64,000 nt of DNA, taken from positions 1 through 64,000 of the forward strand of contig JASJCI010000016.1 in NCBI GenBank assembly GCA_030066085.1. Reading direction: 5' to 3'. A program made the translations under genes and the position numbers. Below the pieces are notes generated by a model, which made no database searches, was not told the origin of the DNA, and saw only the letters and a list, made by a program, of their open reading frames with translations. Positions 1-9,567 of the stretch are shown here, piece after piece (within the stretch, counting starts at the first letter, position 1; each line of letters begins with the position of its first letter). Source of the stretch: Gammaproteobacteria bacterium. GTDB taxonomy: Bacteria > Pseudomonadota > Gammaproteobacteria > GCA-001735895.

Positions 1-725
1 TTCTGGTTTGCCTTTGTAATCAATTGCTTGGCAGCTTCTTCTAGATTAGCACTAAATTCCTTAATAGTGTAGTATATATCTTCGTCTTCAACCAGATCGG
101 TTAACCCATCAGAACATAGCAGATATATATCGTTTTTCAGGACGATATCTTCCTGTATGTCCGGCATGACGATCGGATCGATGCCAAGCGCACGGGTCAC
201 GAGGTTCTTGTTCATCGAGTTACGCGCTTCTTCCGGCGTATAAAATCCGCGATCGATCAACTCCTGCAGTAGCGAATGGTCCTTGGTGATCTGCTCCATG
301 CGATCGTTACGGATGCGGTAGCAGCGTGAATCGCCGATGTGTGCCAGCGAGAAAGAATTGTTGTAAAACTGCAGCACGACGATGGTCGTGCCCATCCCCT
401 TGTGTTCCGGGTTGGCTTCGGCCGTGTTGTACACCAGTTCGTTGGCCGCAACTACCGCATCCTGGATACAGATCGACTCCATGGAAAAGCCGCTGGCCTC
501 GTCGATGTCGCCGGTATTGATCTCGGGCAGTCGCTGTTGCAACAGGTCGATAATGGTGTCCACCGTCATGCTGCTGGCGATTTCGCCGCCGCGATGCCCT
601 CCCATGCCGTCTGCCAGCACCACCAGGCCGAGCGCGCTATCGTAACCGATGGCGTCCTCGTTCTTGCTGCGCACCATGCCGGCATCCGTCAGGCCTGTAA
701 TCGTTATCTTGTTTTGCAAATTCAT
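1..725 (-). CDS. PP2C-family Ser/Thr protein phosphatase (C-terminus cut by window edge)
   Basis: Metal-dependent (Mn/Mg) cytosolic protein phosphatase of the bacterial PP2C/Stp1 type, which removes phosphate from Ser/Thr. Reading from an ATG at 725, 241 residues are visible and the frame runs off the left edge. A typical stand-alone PP2C is about 240-260 residues, so only a short tail should be missing. The family motifs occur in order: SKNED near the N-terminus, ADGMGGH, MGTT, HIGDSR, TKDHS and CSDGL. It starts 15 nt downstream of the stop of the membrane Ser/Thr kinase on the same strand, so the two are probably one transcript and act as a writer/eraser pair. The last 40 codons are noticeably AT-richer than the rest of the window. 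Confidence 0.9.
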   Translation of the reverse strand, partial: MNLQNKITITGLTDAGMVRSKNEDAIGYDSALGLVVLADGMGGHRGGEIASSMTVDTIIDLLQQRLPEINTGDIDEASGFSMESICIQDAVVAANELVYNTAEANPEHKGMGTTIVVLQFYNNSFSLAHIGDSRCYRIRNDRMEQITKDHSLLQELIDRGFYTPEEARNSMNKNLVTRALGIDPIVMPDIQEDIVLKNDIYLLCSDGLTDLVEDEDIYYTIKEFSANLEEAAKQLITKANQ

Positions 726-740
726 GTTCGGGATGCGGGA

Positions 741-3383
741 TCAGGACTGCAGGAAAGCCTTCAGTGCTTCGGCAAACTCCGCGCCGGTTTGAAAACGCTG
801 GTCTGCATCCTTGACCAGCGCGCGTTCGATGACCGCTGCCAGGTCGGGGGGTATCTCGGTGCGCAGGCTGCGGACGTCCGGTGCATCCTCGTTGGTGATC
901 TTGAACATGAGGCTTGCCATCGAGTCGGCCTTGAAGGGCAGCGAACCGGACAACATCTGGTAGAGCATCACACCCAGTGAAAACAGGTCCGAACGACCGT
1001 CGACTTTTTTGCCGGCGAGCTGTTCCGGTGACATGTAGGAGGGCGTGCCCAGCACCATGCCGGTCTTGGTTTTGCTCGAATCCGTGATTCGCGCGATGCC
1101 GAAATCGGTGATCTTGACCGTGTCCGATTCGGGTTCGTACATGATGTTGGCCGGTTTGATGTCGCGGTGGACGACGTTTTGCTTGTGGGCATAATCGAGA
1201 CCCTCGGCGGCGCGTTGCACGATGCTGATAACGGTCTGCATATCGAGCAGGTGATCCGCTTTGCAGTAGCGCGCGAGATCGTGACCCTTGAGAAATTCCA
1301 TCGCGATGTAGGCCAGGTCGTGCTCCTCGCCAGCGTCGTAAATGGTAACGATGTAGGGATGGTTGAGACGCCCCGCGGTTTCAGCCTCACGAAAGAAGCG
1401 TTCCTTGACTTCTTCCAGTTCGTCTTCCTCGAACTCCTGCGCCAGTTCCATGGTCTTGATCGCGACCACGCGGCTGATCTTGGGGTCCTTGCCGAGATAG
1501 ACGATACCCATTGCGCCCTTGCCAAGCTCCTTTTCCACCTCGTAACGACCGAGCATCGGCTTTTCGACGCCCCCGGCGTCCAGCAACAGGGTGCCGCCGG
1601 CATGCCCGCCGCTGCCGCCGAGCATGACGGTTTCCTCCATTTTCTGGGCACGCTCCATGCGCGATGCGATATCGCGGAAATCCTTTGCGTGCTTCGCCAT
1701 GTACTGGTAAACCGAGCTCGCCTTGTTGAACTGGCGCTTGCGCTCGAAATCGAGCGCGAGGTTATACATCGCCTCGAGCACCTGCTCGTCGACCGGGCGG
1801 CACTTGCGGAATTTTTCGAATGCCATGTCGAGCTGACCCTGGGTCTGGAAAGCGATACCCAGCATGCGATTACTCTCGGTCGATTCCTCGTCGGAACGTG
1901 CCTTGCCGCGTTCGGTAACGAGGAAGCGCTTGGTCGTGATCAGCAGGTAGCCGATGACGAGTAACGTCGATGGCGTCGCCAGTTTTATCCAGGTTGTAGC
2001 GGTGGTCATCAGCGAGTAGTGCGTGGCCACCATGGCAAGCAGTAGGGCTACGGACAAGACGAAGGCGACGCCGGCCTTGAGGCGAGGCATAAGTAACATC
2101 AGGAAAAGAGTCACCAGTAGATAGGTACCGATGCTGGCTTGAATGCCCCATTCAGGCTGGATGAAAAAATCCTCGTTGAGAATACTCGATACCGAGTGTG
2201 CCAGCGTCAGTACCGGTGGCATCGACGGGTCGACCGGCGTGACCTGCTGTGTACCGACACCCGCTGCGGTTGCGCCAATCAAGACGATCTTGTCCCTGTA
2301 TTTTTCGACCGGGATCTTGCCGGTAAGAACGTCGTAAAACGAGTCGACCTGGAACGCGGGGAGACCCTCGGCTATTTCGGAGTAGTAAAAGGTGTTCATT
2401 TGCAGCCGCGAGTCGGTTTTGATCGTCAGGTTACCGAGTTCGACGCTTTCGGCGAGATTCACCCGGATATCGTTGACGTCGAGGTTGAGGCTTAGGGCCG
2501 CGATCTGCAGCGAGAGCGACGGATAGTAGCGATCGTAGTGCAGCAGCACCAGTGGCTCGGAGCGCACTCCGCCATCAACACGGTCAGGAAGGGCGTTCAA
2601 ATGACCAATTGCAGCTGCGTGACGCCCGAATTCAATAATTGGAGGCTGGGGACTGATGGTTGAAAATGGGAATAATCCGTTGGTCAGTGCCGAGACTCGG
2701 TCGTGAATCTGGTTGAGCGAGTTTCTGAGGACAAAATTGGGCAGTTCCGCATCGGGTCTGCCGCGTGACTGTTGGACCTTGAAGACCATAGCCAACACGA
2801 CGTTACCTGCACTCTTGATGCTTTCCGCGAGTTCTGCATCGGTGTTCAGGGCTTGTTCCGCTTCGAACAGGTTGGATTTGAGCGTCTCGATATCCCGGCT
2901 CAGGCGCGTGTTGACGCTGGACTCCAGGTAGAAATCAAGGATTTCCCGCATCGCGGGATTGCTGCCTTCGAGCTCCAGCATTGCCCCGAGCGCGTCTATA
3001 TCGGCCGGGGCATCGCTGAAGCTGGCGTTGGAAAAGAACTCGATCAGCTCGCGGATGTAAAGCGTGCCGGGATCCGCCTGCGGCTCCAGAAACAAGACGG
3101 TTTGACCAACGACCTTGGCCCCGCCTTCGGCCAATCTGTTAATAAGCTCTGCGTGCAGATTCCGCGGAAACGGATATCCGAGATTGTTCAAACTTTCGTC
3201 GTCGATCGCAATGACCACTATCTTGTCGGTGGGCAGACGATCGGTGGAACGCACGCCCCAGTCGTAAAAGCTGCGTTCCATATCAAGAAGTGCATTGTCA
3301 GGAACAACCAACAGCCAACCCGCAACCACGATTGAGATCAACAGACCGGCAAACCAGTCGCTGTTCCAAAAGCGGGTTTTCAT
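741..3383 (-). CDS. CHASE2 sensor Ser/Thr protein kinase
   Basis: An 880-residue membrane sensor kinase. One N-terminal membrane segment (about residues 10-28) precedes a large extracytoplasmic CHASE2-type sensor region (about 30-400), then a cluster of membrane helices (about 415-490). A short helical, TPR-like stretch (about 510-590) and a complete Hanks-type kinase domain (610-878) follow. Kinase hallmarks are the Gly-rich loop GKGAMG, the VAIK lysine (about 643), HRDIKPAN (739-746), DFG (about 760) and a GTPSYMSPEQ activation segment, so it should be active. The ligand is unknown. The PP2C gene follows closely on the same strand and is the likely antagonist. A related kinase lacking CHASE2 lies at 58 kb. 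Confidence 0.92.
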   Translation of the reverse strand: MKTRFWNSDWFAGLLISIVVAGWLLVVPDNALLDMERSFYDWGVRSTDRLPTDKIVVIAIDDESLNNLGYPFPRNLHAELINRLAEGGAKVVGQTVLFLEPQADPGTLYIRELIEFFSNASFSDAPADIDALGAMLELEGSNPAMREILDFYLESSVNTRLSRDIETLKSNLFEAEQALNTDAELAESIKSAGNVVLAMVFKVQQSRGRPDAELPNFVLRNSLNQIHDRVSALTNGLFPFSTISPQPPIIEFGRHAAAIGHLNALPDRVDGGVRSEPLVLLHYDRYYPSLSLQIAALSLNLDVNDIRVNLAESVELGNLTIKTDSRLQMNTFYYSEIAEGLPAFQVDSFYDVLTGKIPVEKYRDKIVLIGATAAGVGTQQVTPVDPSMPPVLTLAHSVSSILNEDFFIQPEWGIQASIGTYLLVTLFLMLLMPRLKAGVAFVLSVALLLAMVATHYSLMTTATTWIKLATPSTLLVIGYLLITTKRFLVTERGKARSDEESTESNRMLGIAFQTQGQLDMAFEKFRKCRPVDEQVLEAMYNLALDFERKRQFNKASSVYQYMAKHAKDFRDIASRMERAQKMEETVMLGGSGGHAGGTLLLDAGGVEKPMLGRYEVEKELGKGAMGIVYLGKDPKISRVVAIKTMELAQEFEEDELEEVKERFFREAETAGRLNHPYIVTIYDAGEEHDLAYIAMEFLKGHDLARYCKADHLLDMQTVISIVQRAAEGLDYAHKQNVVHRDIKPANIMYEPESDTVKITDFGIARITDSSKTKTGMVLGTPSYMSPEQLAGKKVDGRSDLFSLGVMLYQMLSGSLPFKADSMASLMFKITNEDAPDVRSLRTEIPPDLAAVIERALVKDADQRFQTGAEFAEALKAFLQS

Positions 3384-3708
3384 TCCGTCTCCATAGCTTT
3401 ACTTTTCGGCGCCACGCTGTTTCATTGTTGTGTTTTTGGAAGTGTGATCGACTGGGTCAAACTGGAAACCAGACCGTATTTTAGTCTATTGCCCGAGCGC
3501 CCGCCCTGAACTGGTTAACATCCAGTGGTCTACGCCCTGTACCGATGGCGCGAAGACAATTAACTATAAGGTTGTAGGCGCTTTTTTACCAGCCATTCAG
3601 GGTAAAAAATGCAGCGCGGCAATTTTGAATTGGGCCTGTATTCACCTAGAATAAAACGCCGCCGAGCCGCTCGCGGACAGGTGTCACAGGGAGTTCCAGG
3701 TAGGCCCG
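3384..3708. other. Divergent intergenic region between CHASE2 kinase and GAF-HD-GYP gene
   Basis: 325 bases without a gene. The right half holds a good sigma-70-like promoter for the rightward gene (listed separately). The left half must hold the leftward kinase promoter, but I could not pick a convincing -35/-10 pair there. No RNA gene or repeat is visible. Confidence 0.6.
3625..3652 (+). promoter_or_regulatory. Predicted sigma-70 promoter of the GAF-HD-GYP gene
   Basis: TTGAAT (3625-3630), a 16-nt spacer, then TAGAAT (3647-3652), about 57 nt upstream of the start codon. This is a pattern match only. Confidence 0.45.
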
Positions 3709-5313
3709 ATGACAGAACTACTCGAACGAATCGACCGACTCAACGAGATCGGAATAGCACTCTCGGCAGAGACGGATACGCCGAAACTGCTCGAGCTGAT
3801 AATGATGGGCGCCAAGTCGCTGACGCATGCCGATGGCGGCTCAATGTATTTCCTGAAAGACGGTATGCTGAGCTTCGAAATCATTTCCAATGACTCGCTC
3901 GGCATCCAGATGGGCGGCACCTCCGGCAGCCAGATTACCTTTCCGGCGATACCGCTGCTGGTCGACGGCAAGGAGAATCATGCCAACGTCGTTACGCACT
4001 GCGTGCTCTCCGGTAAAACCATCAACATCGCCGACGCCTACAACGAAGACGGGTTCGATTTTACCGGCACGCGCAAGTTCGACAGCAAGACCGGTTACCG
4101 TACGCAGTCCATGCTGACCTTTCCGCTCAAGGATCACGAGCAGGAAATAATCGGTGTACTGCAGTTGATCAATGCGCGCGACCCGCACAGCGGCGAGGTC
4201 GTGGTATTCAGCAAAATCGAGCAGCAGCTGGCCGAATCACTCGCCTCGCAGGCCGCGGTGGCGTTGACCCAGCGGCGGTTGATAACCGAGTTACGCGAAC
4301 TGTTCGAATCCTTTATCCGCATGATTGCGTCGGCAATCGACGACAAGTCGCCCTATACCGGCGGGCACTGCCGCCGAATCCCGGTGCTGACGATGATGCT
4401 GGCAGAGGCGACGCACCGAACCGAACAGGGTCCGCTGGGAGATTTCAAGATCGACGAGCAGGACCGTTACGAGCTCGAGACGGCGGCCTGGTTACACGAT
4501 TGCGGCAAGGTGGTTACGCCCGAGTACGTGATGGACAAGGCTACCAAGCTGGAAACGATTTACGACCGCATCAATACGCTCGAAACCCGTTTCGAAGTGC
4601 TGCGACGCGATGCCGAAATCGACTACCTGCGCAGCTGCGCCAGCGGCGAACTGGACGCCGCGGCGAAACGTTTGCTGGAAGCGAATTATCGGCAACATTG
4701 TGCACGCTTGAACGACGATCTCGAGTTTCTCAGGAATGCCAACATCGGTGGCGAGTACATGAGTGACGAGGATATCGAGCGGGTCGAGGCGCTGGCGAAG
4801 TTGCAATGGACGGACGCGCAGGGTGAGCCCCGTCCGCTGCTGACCGAAGACGAGGCCATGAACCTGTGCGTCAAGCGGGGTACGCTCAACGACGAGGAGC
4901 GAGACGTCATCAACAATCACATCGTCGCGACCATCAAGATGCTCGAATCATTGCCGTTCCCGAGGAACCTGCAAAACGTACCGGAGTACGCGGGTGGACA
5001 CCACGAAAAAATGGACGGCAGCGGTTATCCCCGCGGGCTCAAGCGCGGGGAAATGTCGGTGCAGGCGCGAATCATGGCGATTGCGGATATCTTCGAGGCC
5101 CTGACCGCCAGTGACCGGCCTTACAAGAAAGGCAAAAAACTGTCGGAATGCCTGCGCATCATGGGGCGCATGAAGCAGGAGCAGCATATCGACCCCGACC
5201 TGTTCGATATCTTTATTCGCGAACGGGTTTATCTCGACTATGCAGAGGAGTTTCTCGATCCGGATCAGATCGACGAGATCGACGAAACCGCGATTCCCGG
5301 ATACCCGGCCTGA
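3709..5313 (+). CDS. GAF domain HD-GYP phosphodiesterase
   Basis: A 534-residue cytosolic protein. An N-terminal GAF sensor (about residues 10-175) is joined to an HD-GYP domain, the family that hydrolyses c-di-GMP. The HD part carries HDCGK (about 264-268), and the GYP part carries HHEKMDGSGYP (about 431-441), followed by IADIFEALTASDRPYK. The metal ligands and the GYP motif are therefore intact. Between HDCGK and the region before HHE there is an insertion of roughly 100 residues, charged and probably helical, which most HD-GYP proteins lack. The gene ends 10 nt from the convergent cNMP-rhodanese gene. Activity on c-di-GMP is inferred from the motif set. Confidence 0.9.
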   Translation: MTELLERIDRLNEIGIALSAETDTPKLLELIMMGAKSLTHADGGSMYFLKDGMLSFEIISNDSLGIQMGGTSGSQITFPAIPLLVDGKENHANVVTHCVLSGKTINIADAYNEDGFDFTGTRKFDSKTGYRTQSMLTFPLKDHEQEIIGVLQLINARDPHSGEVVVFSKIEQQLAESLASQAAVALTQRRLITELRELFESFIRMIASAIDDKSPYTGGHCRRIPVLTMMLAEATHRTEQGPLGDFKIDEQDRYELETAAWLHDCGKVVTPEYVMDKATKLETIYDRINTLETRFEVLRRDAEIDYLRSCASGELDAAAKRLLEANYRQHCARLNDDLEFLRNANIGGEYMSDEDIERVEALAKLQWTDAQGEPRPLLTEDEAMNLCVKRGTLNDEERDVINNHIVATIKMLESLPFPRNLQNVPEYAGGHHEKMDGSGYPRGLKRGEMSVQARIMAIADIFEALTASDRPYKKGKKLSECLRIMGRMKQEQHIDPDLFDIFIRERVYLDYAEEFLDPDQIDEIDETAIPGYPA

Positions 5314-5323
5314 CGCGGATTGT

Positions 5324-6382
5324 TCAGTCTGAAACCAGGTCGCCCGGCTCGGCGGTGTCCACGCCGTCACGCAGCACGTAGGACTCGATATCCTTCTCGT
5401 TGAGCAGGAAAGACGCGGCCGAGCTGCGCCTTCCGGTATCGCAGTAGATGACGTATTTCTTGCCGGTATCCAGCGAGTTGGCTTTCATGCGCAGGAAGAT
5501 GAGCGGTATGTTGATACTGCCCTTGATGTGCTTGGCCTTGTGCTCGGTCGGCAGGCGCACGTCGAACCAGATCGCGCCCTGGTCGTTGACCAGTTTCCTG
5601 GCCTCGTCGTATTCGACCCAGTTCAACAGGGGCTCGTTGAGCAGCGAGTTGAAATCTTCCTTGTTCAGGCGCATCAGGTTGCCCTCGGTCAGCATGGTAA
5701 CGGTCGCGTTACGTTTGCTGTCAGAGATCAGCGCTTCTTCGCCGAAACTGTCACCCACCGACAGGGTAGCGAGTTTGACCCCATTTGGGTTGGCCGGTGT
5801 CGAACGCGTCACCAGGCAGCGCCCTTCCTTGATGATGTAGAAATAATCGCCCTCGGCTTCCTGCTCGATAACCTTGTCACCGGGTTTGAATGCCACGGAT
5901 TCCATGCGCATGAACATGGCCTGGATGTTGGCCGGAGGTATGCGGTGAAAGGCACGCGTCTGCAGGATCCGCGTCATCCAGTCGGTTTCGTCGTCTTCTT
6001 CCTCGACACCCTCGACCGTGTAGCTGCCGGTCTGGTCCCAGGTCAGCATGATATCGAGCATGTCGCTGTTGATCCGGGTGATCACCGCGGCGGTCTTCGC
6101 GCGGCAGGAAAGCGGGCGCGGGAAACCATGAGCCAGGGGCTGCAGTCCGTCGGGGCTTCCTGCCTTGATTACCTTGATGACTTTCTTGTCCTGCACCAGT
6201 TCGACCTCGCCCCTGAGCACATATATGTGCACCTTGTCGGTGTCGCCTTTCTTGAACAGGTAGTGCCCGGACTGGATCTCCTCGGCCGAGATTTTTTTGA
6301 TCAGATCCTGCGCGTTTTCGGGATTCAGGGAATTGATCGGCGAAAGCGACTTAATCTGCTTGGGATCAATCTCGAAACTCAT
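5324..6382 (-). CDS. Cyclic nucleotide-binding / rhodanese fusion protein
   Basis: A 352-residue soluble protein with two cyclic-nucleotide-binding-like beta-roll domains followed by a rhodanese domain. The first roll (about 10-130) is degenerate. The second (about 150-248) keeps a phosphate-binding cassette with FGEEAL and a following RNAT, so it could bind a cyclic nucleotide. The rhodanese domain (about 258-345) has a CDTGRRS active-site loop with Cys314, so sulfur transfer or a phosphatase-like reaction is possible. There is no DNA-binding domain, so it is not a CRP-type regulator. It sits tail-to-tail with the GAF-HD-GYP gene. Substrate and ligand are unknown. Confidence 0.85.
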   Translation of the reverse strand: MSFEIDPKQIKSLSPINSLNPENAQDLIKKISAEEIQSGHYLFKKGDTDKVHIYVLRGEVELVQDKKVIKVIKAGSPDGLQPLAHGFPRPLSCRAKTAAVITRINSDMLDIMLTWDQTGSYTVEGVEEEDDETDWMTRILQTRAFHRIPPANIQAMFMRMESVAFKPGDKVIEQEAEGDYFYIIKEGRCLVTRSTPANPNGVKLATLSVGDSFGEEALISDSKRNATVTMLTEGNLMRLNKEDFNSLLNEPLLNWVEYDEARKLVNDQGAIWFDVRLPTEHKAKHIKGSINIPLIFLRMKANSLDTGKKYVIYCDTGRRSSAASFLLNEKDIESYVLRDGVDTAEPGDLVSD

Positions 6383-6483
6383 GTCTTGTCGTGGAATCCT
6401 TGACGGGTGGTTTTATTATTGGGGTATTTTGGCTGCTGCACCCTGATAAAGCAACTCCTCGAAACCCGCCTGGCAACCCGTAT

Positions 6484-8292
6484 TCAGCTGGACTGGCTGG
6501 TAATGTCGACGTATAGCTTGAGCTTCTGGCCGGGCTGGAGATACTTGCCGACGCGGTTCCAGCGCTTGATGTCGGCTACCGTGATATTGAACCGGCTGGC
6601 AATGCGATACAGCGAGTCGCCCTTGCGCACGGTATAGCGCAGCGCGTGCAGCGAGTTGCTCGGACGAGTCTGGCTGATACTGGCCAGGCTGCCGGCCTTG
6701 GCGCGCGTCCAGACCACGAGTTTTTGCCCCACGCGCAGGGTGTCGATCGGCGCCATGCCGTTCCACTTGGCCAGCGAGCGCGTGCTGACGCCGTAACTGC
6801 GCGAAATGCTCCACAGGCTTTCACCGGGGCGGACGAGGTGTTCGCGTCGAGTGCCCTTGCGCTGCGTGTTCTGGATTTTTTCGATGCGCGAATTCTGGCT
6901 CAGGGTGTAGGTTCGCAGCGAACGCGTTGCGGTTGGTACCATCAGGTACTTGCCGGCGCGAATCTGCGTGCCGCGCAGGTTGTTGACCTCGCGGATCAGC
7001 GAGACAGTGGTGCCGTACTTGCGCGAAATGTGGCTCAGGGTTTCACCGTTGCCAATCTTGTGTCGCACCCAGTTGATGCGCTGACTGGCGGGCAGCTCGG
7101 CTACCGCCACGCGAAACTGGTCAGCCTTGCCGCGCGGCAGCAGCAGGCGATGCGGCCCGTTCGGGGCGGTCGCCCAGCGATTGAACGCCGGGTTGAGCTG
7201 GTAGAGCTCGTTGACCGTAATGCCGGCCAGTTCGGCGGCCAGCGCGAGGTCGATCTGACCGTCGAGCTCGACGATTTCGTAGCTGACCTCGTTGCTTACC
7301 GGTACCAGGTCCAGGCCGTATTGCTCGGGGTGCTCGAACAGTTCCTTGAGCGCGAACATCTTGGGCACGTAGTCGCGCGTTTCCTTGCGGATGCGGGTGA
7401 GGTGCCAGAAGTCGGTCGGTTTCTTGCGCTTCTTGTTATAGCGCACGGCGCTGCGAATCTTGCCGGGGCCGGCGTTATAGGATGCCAGTGCCAGCTCCCA
7501 GTCGCCGTCGAACTGTCCGGCAAGGCTGTCGAGGTAGTTGATTGCGGCGTGCGTCGATTCGATGATGTCGCGCCTGCCGTCGTACCACCAGTTTTGCTTG
7601 AGCCCGAGAAAGCGGCCGGTCGACGGGATGATTTGCCACATGCCGGATGCGCGGCCATGGGAATAGGCGAAGGCCTGGTAGGCGGATTCGACGATCGGCA
7701 GCAGTGCCAGTTCAGTCGGCAGTTCGCGCTTTTCCAGTTCGTCGAGGACGAACGGCAGAATCGGGCGCGCGCGCTGCATGACCCGCTGCAGGTAACCGCG
7801 GTGGTCGAGATACCACTTGAGCTGTGCGCGCACGCGCTTGTTGTCCACCGGCGTCAGGCGCATACCCTGGCGCAGGCGATGCCAGGCATCGTGGTCGCGC
7901 TGAATCTGCGCCAGGCGAGCCTCGATCGCGGCAACGGCTTCCGCCTCGCGGCGGCTGGCTTCGATCGCAGCGGCCTCGGCGCTCGCGGCCTCGAACTCGA
8001 TGTCGAATGTCTCAACCGCCGGTGCCGGCATGTCGAAATCGTAGTAGTCCGGAGCGGCAAACTGATCGGTCTCCCGCCCGGCCTGCGCCATCGCGGTATC
8101 ACCGGCGGTAAAATCTTCGTGCTGGCTGGCCGCGATGTCGGTCTGCGCCGGTGGTGTGTCGAGCGGAATTGCAACCGCCGAGGCGGATTCTGCCGGGGAA
8201 CGGAGGCCGCTACAGCCGGCCAGCAGCATGGCTAGCAAACAGCAGGCCAGAGCTTTCCAGGCCCCGCCGAGGGGTTTAACAGGGAGAAACAT
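6484..8292 (-). CDS. mltD: Membrane-bound lytic murein transglycosylase D with three LysM repeats
   Basis: A 602-residue lipoprotein that cleaves peptidoglycan glycan strands with formation of 1,6-anhydro-muramic ends. The signal peptide ends in the lipobox LLAGC (Cys27). After a low-complexity Ala/Glu linker comes the SLT domain, with catalytic Glu202 in PIVESAY and the GMWQI motif. Three LysM peptidoglycan-binding repeats follow in the C-terminal third (starting IGNGETLSHIS, VRPGESLWSIS and VRKGDSLYRIA). It is divergent from the methyltransferase-rnhA-dnaQ genes, the same neighbourhood as in E. coli, but gloB, which lies there in E. coli, is absent. Confidence 0.95.
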   Translation of the reverse strand: MFLPVKPLGGAWKALACCLLAMLLAGCSGLRSPAESASAVAIPLDTPPAQTDIAASQHEDFTAGDTAMAQAGRETDQFAAPDYYDFDMPAPAVETFDIEFEAASAEAAAIEASRREAEAVAAIEARLAQIQRDHDAWHRLRQGMRLTPVDNKRVRAQLKWYLDHRGYLQRVMQRARPILPFVLDELEKRELPTELALLPIVESAYQAFAYSHGRASGMWQIIPSTGRFLGLKQNWWYDGRRDIIESTHAAINYLDSLAGQFDGDWELALASYNAGPGKIRSAVRYNKKRKKPTDFWHLTRIRKETRDYVPKMFALKELFEHPEQYGLDLVPVSNEVSYEIVELDGQIDLALAAELAGITVNELYQLNPAFNRWATAPNGPHRLLLPRGKADQFRVAVAELPASQRINWVRHKIGNGETLSHISRKYGTTVSLIREVNNLRGTQIRAGKYLMVPTATRSLRTYTLSQNSRIEKIQNTQRKGTRREHLVRPGESLWSISRSYGVSTRSLAKWNGMAPIDTLRVGQKLVVWTRAKAGSLASISQTRPSNSLHALRYTVRKGDSLYRIASRFNITVADIKRWNRVGKYLQPGQKLKLYVDITSQSS

Positions 8293-8414
8293 TAGTATCG
8301 GTCGCGCTTACTGGCTAGAATATTGTTGATTATAGCCCGTAATTGTACAACCGGACCTACAAGTTTCAAATGAGATTCTGGTGGCAAACCACTGAAAGCA
8401 AAGGAATTGCCAGC

Positions 8415-9134
8415 ATGGACGAATGGTACGCCAGCGAGACCGGCCAATACCTGCTCGAGGAGCTGCTGGAGCGCACCAATCCGGTACTGACGACGACGTT
8501 TGGCTACTATTCGGTGCAACTCGGCTGTCACGGGGTGGCGGACCGACTGCTGGAAAACTGCCGCGTCAAGCATCACTTTACCCTCGACGAAGTCGACAGC
8601 GGCGCGCAGGTGTGCGCCCATCCGGCCATGTTGCCTGTCGCCACTGACAGCGTCGACCTGGTGATCCTGATGCATCACCTGTCGAACACCGCCGAACCGC
8701 ATGCCGTGCTGCGCGAAGCCTTTCGTGTCCTGATCCCCGAAGGACGGCTGATCATCATCGATTTCAATCCGATGTCGCTGTGGGGTTTGCGCGGATTTTT
8801 ACAGTCATGGCTCGAACGCATACCTTTTCGCGGGCATTTTTATACCGCCCGCCGGATCGACGACTGGATGCGACTGCTGGGTTTCGACCAGGAACAGCAT
8901 GCCCGCGTGGGTTATCTGCCGCCGATCCAGAAGTCGTCGATCACCCGGCGCCTGACCTGGCTGGAAAAAGGCTGCAAACGCTGGCTGCGGTTTGCCGGTG
9001 CGCTCAACGTCATGGTTTATACCAAGAACATATCGCCGCTGACGCCGGTGCGGCATCGCTGGGTTACGCGCAAGATCCTGCCGGCGAGAGTTGCCCGTCC
9101 GAGCGTTGGACGCGGTATGAAGTATGACCGATAG
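8415..9134 (+). CDS. YafS-like class I SAM-dependent methyltransferase
   Basis: A predicted cytosolic methyltransferase of the Methyltransf_11 type, similar in placement and layout to E. coli YafS. The classic glycine-rich SAM motif I is weak. Motif-like stretches [11 protein letters not shown] and [16 protein letters not shown] are clear. I chose the ATG at 8415 because AAAGGA lies 9 nt upstream. An in-frame ATG at 8370 and a TTG at 8343 would extend it without a visible Shine-Dalgarno site. The 3' end overlaps rnhA by 11 nt, so translation is probably coupled. The substrate is unknown. The methyltransferase-rnhA-dnaQ order is a conserved gammaproteobacterial grouping. Confidence 0.85.
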   Translation: MDEWYASETGQYLLEELLERTNPVLTTTFGYYSVQLGCHGVADRLLENCRVKHHFTLDEVDSGAQVCAHPAMLPVATDSVDLVILMHHLSNTAEPHAVLREAFRVLIPEGRLIIIDFNPMSLWGLRGFLQSWLERIPFRGHFYTARRIDDWMRLLGFDQEQHARVGYLPPIQKSSITRRLTWLEKGCKRWLRFAGALNVMVYTKNISPLTPVRHRWVTRKILPARVARPSVGRGMKYDR

Positions 9135-9567
9135 CGTCACGATACACACCGATGGAGCCTGCCGTGGCAACCCGGGCCCGGGGGGCTGGGGCGCGGTGCT
9201 GCACTATCGCGGCAACCAGAAAACCATCCAGGGCTTCGAGCCGCAGACCACCAATAACCGCATGGAGCTGACCGCGGTGATCGAAGCGCTGCGCCTGCTC
9301 AAACGCGGCTGTGAGGTCGAACTGGTAACCGATTCGAAGTACGTCATGACCGGCATCAACGAGTGGCTTGCCAACTGGAAGCGCAACGGGTGGAAAACCG
9401 CGGCCAGGAAACCGGTCAAGAACAGCGACCTCTGGCAGCAACTCGAAGCCGAGACCGCCCGCCACCACCTGACCTGGCGCTGGGTCAGGGGCCACAGTGG
9501 TGATCCCGGCAACGAGCTCGCCGATCAACTCGCCAACCAGGCCATAGATACGGGAACCAGGGCATGA
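9124..9567 (+). CDS. rnhA: Ribonuclease HI
   Basis: A 147-residue endonuclease that cuts the RNA strand of RNA-DNA hybrids such as R-loops and primer remnants. All catalytic residues match E. coli RNase HI by position: Asp10, Glu48 (in MELTA), Asp70 (in VTDSKYV) and Asp134 (in NELAD), with His124. The basic handle region ([11 protein letters not shown]) is present, as in E. coli. It overlaps the upstream methyltransferase by 11 nt and the downstream dnaQ by 4 nt (ATGA), indicating a translationally coupled operon. Confidence 0.98.
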   Translation: MTDSVTIHTDGACRGNPGPGGWGAVLHYRGNQKTIQGFEPQTTNNRMELTAVIEALRLLKRGCEVELVTDSKYVMTGINEWLANWKRNGWKTAARKPVKNSDLWQQLEAETARHHLTWRWVRGHSGDPGNELADQLANQAIDTGTRA

